From: Pseudomonadota bacterium
GTDB taxonomy: Bacteria; Pseudomonadota; Alphaproteobacteria; Reyranellales; Reyranellaceae
Reading direction: 5' to 3'
Assembly (NCBI GenBank): GCA_023386865.1
Contig: JAEWIV010000313.1
Span: 1-8,767, forward strand
DNA length: 8,767 nucleotides
The notes below the pieces were generated by a model that saw nothing but the letters and a program-made list of their open reading frames with translations, was not told where the DNA came from and did not search any database. The translations under genes were made by a program, and so were the position numbers. Of the stretch, positions 6,987 through 8,767 are shown in pieces; position 1 is the stretch's first letter, and the number at the start of each line of letters is the position of its first letter.

Positions 6987-7038
6987 CACCGTCATCCCGA
7001 GCGAAGCCGCCCGAAGGGCTCCGGTCGGGATGACGGTG
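6987..7038. terminator. Bidirectional terminator-type inverted repeat between convergent genes
   Basis: CACCGTCATCCCGA (6987-7000) is a perfect 14-base inverted match to TCGGGATGACGGTG (7025-7038). The loop holds a second small hairpin, GCCC-GAA-GGGC (7009-7019). The element fills the gap between the Bug receptor stop (6985) and the MFS stop (7039), which is where a two-way terminator belongs. There is no T run on either side, so its function as an intrinsic terminator is inferred from strength and position. Its left arm resembles the fragment at 1-17, so it is also likely to be a copy of a dispersed repeat. Confidence 0.7.
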
Positions 7039-8400
7039 CTACCGCCGCGACCACGCACCCGGCACGGCGAGCGACAGCACCAGCACCACCAGCAGGCCGC
7101 CGCCCGCCGCGAGGAAGGCGAAGCGATAGCCTGCGAGGAAGCCGTCGAGCCCGGGGAGCCCGGCCGCGCCGCTCGCCTGCAGGGCGGTCAACACCGAGGC
7201 GCCGCTCACGATGCCGAGCGTGCGGGTCAGCTGGGAAAGGCTGCCGGCCACGCCGCGATCGCGCACCGGCAGGGTCGCGGTCACGATGTCGATGTAGGAC
7301 ACGGTCAGCAGGCCCTGGCCGATCCCTTCGAGCACCAGCAACGCCGCCACGACGGCGACAGGCGTGGCCGGACCGGTGAAGGCCAGCGGCAGCAGGCCGA
7401 GCCCCACCAAGGCGACGCCGGCGAAGGCCGTGGGTCGCTGGCCGATGCGCGCGACCAGCCACGCCGACAGGGGGGCACCGGTCAGGCTGCCGGCGTAGGC
7501 CAGCGCCAGCACTAGGCCGGTCGAGAAGGCTGAGAGCTTCAGCACGTTCACCAGGTAGTAGGGCGTCAGCAGCAGGATCGAGAAGCCGGCGAGGTTCGCC
7601 AGCACGTTCATGACGTTGGGCACGGCGAAGGCGGGATCGGCGAACAGGCCGGGCCGGATGATCGGCTCGGGCACGCGGCCGGCGCGCCGCACATAGGTGA
7701 AGAGCAGGATCAGCGCGACGACGAACAGCGCCGCCACCCACAGGCCGGGCGCCTCGCGGCGCTGCGACAGCACCAGCGACAGCAGCAGCGTGCTCATGCA
7801 GGCCGCCACCAGCAGCGCGCCCGCGGCGTCGAACGGCCGGGCGTCGGGCTTCGGCGACGGCAGCAGGCCCGACAGGGCGAGCGTGACGAGCGCGATCGGC
7901 ACGCGCACCCAGTAGACGGCGGGCCATCCCCACAGCTCGACCAGGATGCCGCCCAGGAACGGACCGACCGCGGCGGCGAGCGACATCGCCATGCCGAACC
8001 CCGCCAGCGCCCGCGTGCGTGCGCTTTCGGGGAAGAGCGACGTGGCCAGCGCGGGCGTGCAGGCGAGCGCCAGCGCCGTGCCGACGCCCTGGCTGCCGCG
8101 CGCCCACAGGAACAGCGGCCAATCGGGCGCCATGGCGCAGGCGGCGCAGCCGATGGCGGAGATCACGAGGCCGATGCGGAAGATCAGGCGATGGCCGAAC
8201 AGGTCGCCCAGCTTGCCGCACACCAGCATCAGCGAGCCGTAGACCAGCACGTAGCAGATGACGAGCCACTGCACGTCGCCCAGCGCCAGCCGGAAATGAC
8301 CGGTGATCGCCGGCAGCGCCACGTTGACGGCGATATCGAGCGGGGCGAGCGAGGCGCCCAGCCCGACGATCGCGAGGCCAAGAACTGGATGACGTGTCAT
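7039..8400 (-). CDS. MFS transporter, DHA2 (EmrB/QacA-like) family
   Basis: A 453-residue inner-membrane protein of the major facilitator superfamily, best matching the DHA2 drug-efflux group of proton antiporters. The N-terminus has LDIAVNVALPAI in helix 1, QWLVICYVL in helix 2 and motif A as GKLGDLFGHR (62-71). The exporter-type motif C follows as VGPFLGG, then WGWPAVYWVRVPIAL, where this family has its W-R-N/V-P signature. At least twelve hydrophobic segments are visible. The family pumps out drugs or metabolites, but the substrate cannot be read from sequence. I prefer the ATG at 8400, which places helix 1 a few residues in. An ATG at 8457 would add 19 arginine-rich residues encoded by a palindromic repeat. 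Neither start has a clear Shine-Dalgarno. It may be co-transcribed with the hydrolase gene upstream, 99 bases away, and ends convergently against the Bug receptor gene. Confidence 0.9.
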   Translation of the reverse strand: MTRHPVLGLAIVGLGASLAPLDIAVNVALPAITGHFRLALGDVQWLVICYVLVYGSLMLVCGKLGDLFGHRLIFRIGLVISAIGCAACAMAPDWPLFLWARGSQGVGTALALACTPALATSLFPESARTRALAGFGMAMSLAAAVGPFLGGILVELWGWPAVYWVRVPIALVTLALSGLLPSPKPDARPFDAAGALLVAACMSTLLLSLVLSQRREAPGLWVAALFVVALILLFTYVRRAGRVPEPIIRPGLFADPAFAVPNVMNVLANLAGFSILLLTPYYLVNVLKLSAFSTGLVLALAYAGSLTGAPLSAWLVARIGQRPTAFAGVALVGLGLLPLAFTGPATPVAVVAALLVLEGIGQGLLTVSYIDIVTATLPVRDRGVAGSLSQLTRTLGIVSGASVLTALQASGAAGLPGLDGFLAGYRFAFLAAGGGLLVVLVLSLAVPGAWSRR

Positions 8401-8401
8401 G

Positions 8402-8494
8402 CGGAGCGCGGACCCGAGCGCAATCGACCTGCGGTCGATTGCGCGTGAGGCCCGCATTCATCATTCATGAGCGGACCCCGAGGTCCGCGCTCCG
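8402..8494. repeat. Palindromic element bounded by 13-bp inverted repeats
   Basis: CGGAGCGCGGACC (8402-8414) and GGTCCGCGCTCCG (8482-8494) are perfect inverted repeats that enclose 67 bases. Inside are a perfect 12-bp hairpin with a TGC loop (8418-8429 with 8433-8444) and, overlapping the right end, a 7-bp hairpin GCGGACC/GGTCCGC (8471-8477 with 8482-8488). The element fills the gap between the hydrolase stop and the MFS start. It has the look of a small non-autonomous repeat or REP-like sequence. No transposase is present and I see no certain target-site duplication. Confidence 0.7.
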
Positions 8495-8499
8495 GACCA

Positions 8500-8767
8500 T
8501 CAGAGGTGCTTGCCCAGGAACGCCATCATGCGGTCCCACGACGCCTTGGCGGAAGGCGCGTCGTAGGCCGGGCTCTTCTCGTTGGCGAAGGCGTGCTGGG
8601 CGTCGTAGCGGAAGACCTCGGGCTTGTGGCCGCCCGCCGCCATCTTCTTCTCGAACTCGTTCACCACCTCGGGCGTGCACCAGTCGTCCTTGTTGGCGAA
8701 GTGGCCCTGGATGGGGATCGTGATCTTGGCGGGGTCGGCCAGCTCGCCCGGAGGGACGCCGTAGTAT
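8500..8767 (-). CDS. Dienelactone hydrolase family protein, C-terminal part
   Basis: An open reading frame enters from the right edge and ends at a TGA at 8500-8502, leaving 88 complete codons of the C-terminal part. The fragment begins YYGVPPGELADPAKITIPIQ, then has GHFANKDDW, where an aspartate (D27 or D28 of the fragment) would be the catalytic acid, and YDAQHAFANE, where H58 would be the catalytic histidine. It ends with the usual SAKASWDRMMAFLGKHL helix. This order is that of the alpha/beta-hydrolase dienelactone hydrolase family, which opens lactone rings in aromatic breakdown, although many members have other or unknown substrates. The nucleophile (usually Cys or Ser) lies outside the window. 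The gene is 5'-truncated only by the window edge. It lies 99 bases upstream of the MFS gene on the same strand. Confidence 0.85.
   Translation of the reverse strand, partial: YYGVPPGELADPAKITIPIQGHFANKDDWCTPEVVNEFEKKMAAGGHKPEVFRYDAQHAFANEKSPAYDAPSAKASWDRMMAFLGKHL

Noticed and set aside
4729..7515. A 928-codon plus-strand open frame
   Set aside because: It runs through the permease, the Bug receptor and part of the opposing MFS gene in other frames. Its Arg/Ala/Gly-rich sequence is a frame shadow.
6992..8464. A 490-codon minus-strand frame overlapping the MFS gene
   Set aside because: It is the same strand shifted by one frame. The real frame shows transmembrane helices and MFS motifs, and this one is Arg-rich.
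8465..8680. A 71-codon minus-strand frame at the right end
   Set aside because: It overlaps the dienelactone hydrolase fragment in another frame and continues into the palindromic repeat. The hydrolase frame has the family motifs.

Overview
The window looks like a chromosomal stretch of a high-GC, Gram-negative bacterium. Several traits point to an alphaproteobacterium, probably of the soil Hyphomicrobiales/Rhodospirillales type (Reyranella or Bradyrhizobium relatives come to mind): strong G/C bias at third codon positions, long spurious ORFs on the opposite strands, a Bug-type periplasmic receptor, a fused-permease ABC importer, and palindromic intergenic repeats of the kind common in that group. 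This assignment is from gene style only. No RNA gene or other phylogenetic marker is present.

Layout. (1) Positions 54-2104, minus strand: a two-gene unit, a DUF1801 protein followed by a YtcJ-like metal-dependent amidohydrolase, overlapping by ATGA. (2) A short divergent intergenic region at 2105-2190. (3) Positions 2191-6985, plus strand: an importer operon with a periplasmic substrate-binding protein, an ATPase with a GTG start, a fused two-domain permease that overlaps the ATPase by ATGA, and then, 27 nt further on, a Bug/TTT-family receptor. A 123-bp palindromic repeat lies between the binding-protein gene and the ATPase gene. (4) A convergent gap at 6986-7038 filled by a 14-bp perfect inverted repeat. 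(5) Positions 7039-8400, minus strand: a DHA2-type MFS exporter. (6) An inverted-repeat-bounded palindromic element at 8402-8494. (7) Positions 8500-8767, minus strand: the C-terminal part of a dienelactone-hydrolase-family protein that runs off the window.

How they fit together. The operon is built to take up a small solute: the binding protein captures it in the periplasm, the fused permease passes it through the inner membrane, and the ATPase drives transport. The Bug receptor normally serves a different transporter class (TctAB), which is not visible here. The amidohydrolase could act on an imported amide or ester-like compound, but the only support is its divergent position. Every gene belongs to a known family, and I see no convincing new biological system. 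The most interesting features are non-coding: three palindromic elements. One contributes the ATPase ribosome-binding site and may fold it into a hairpin. One probably forms a bidirectional terminator. One abuts the MFS start codon.
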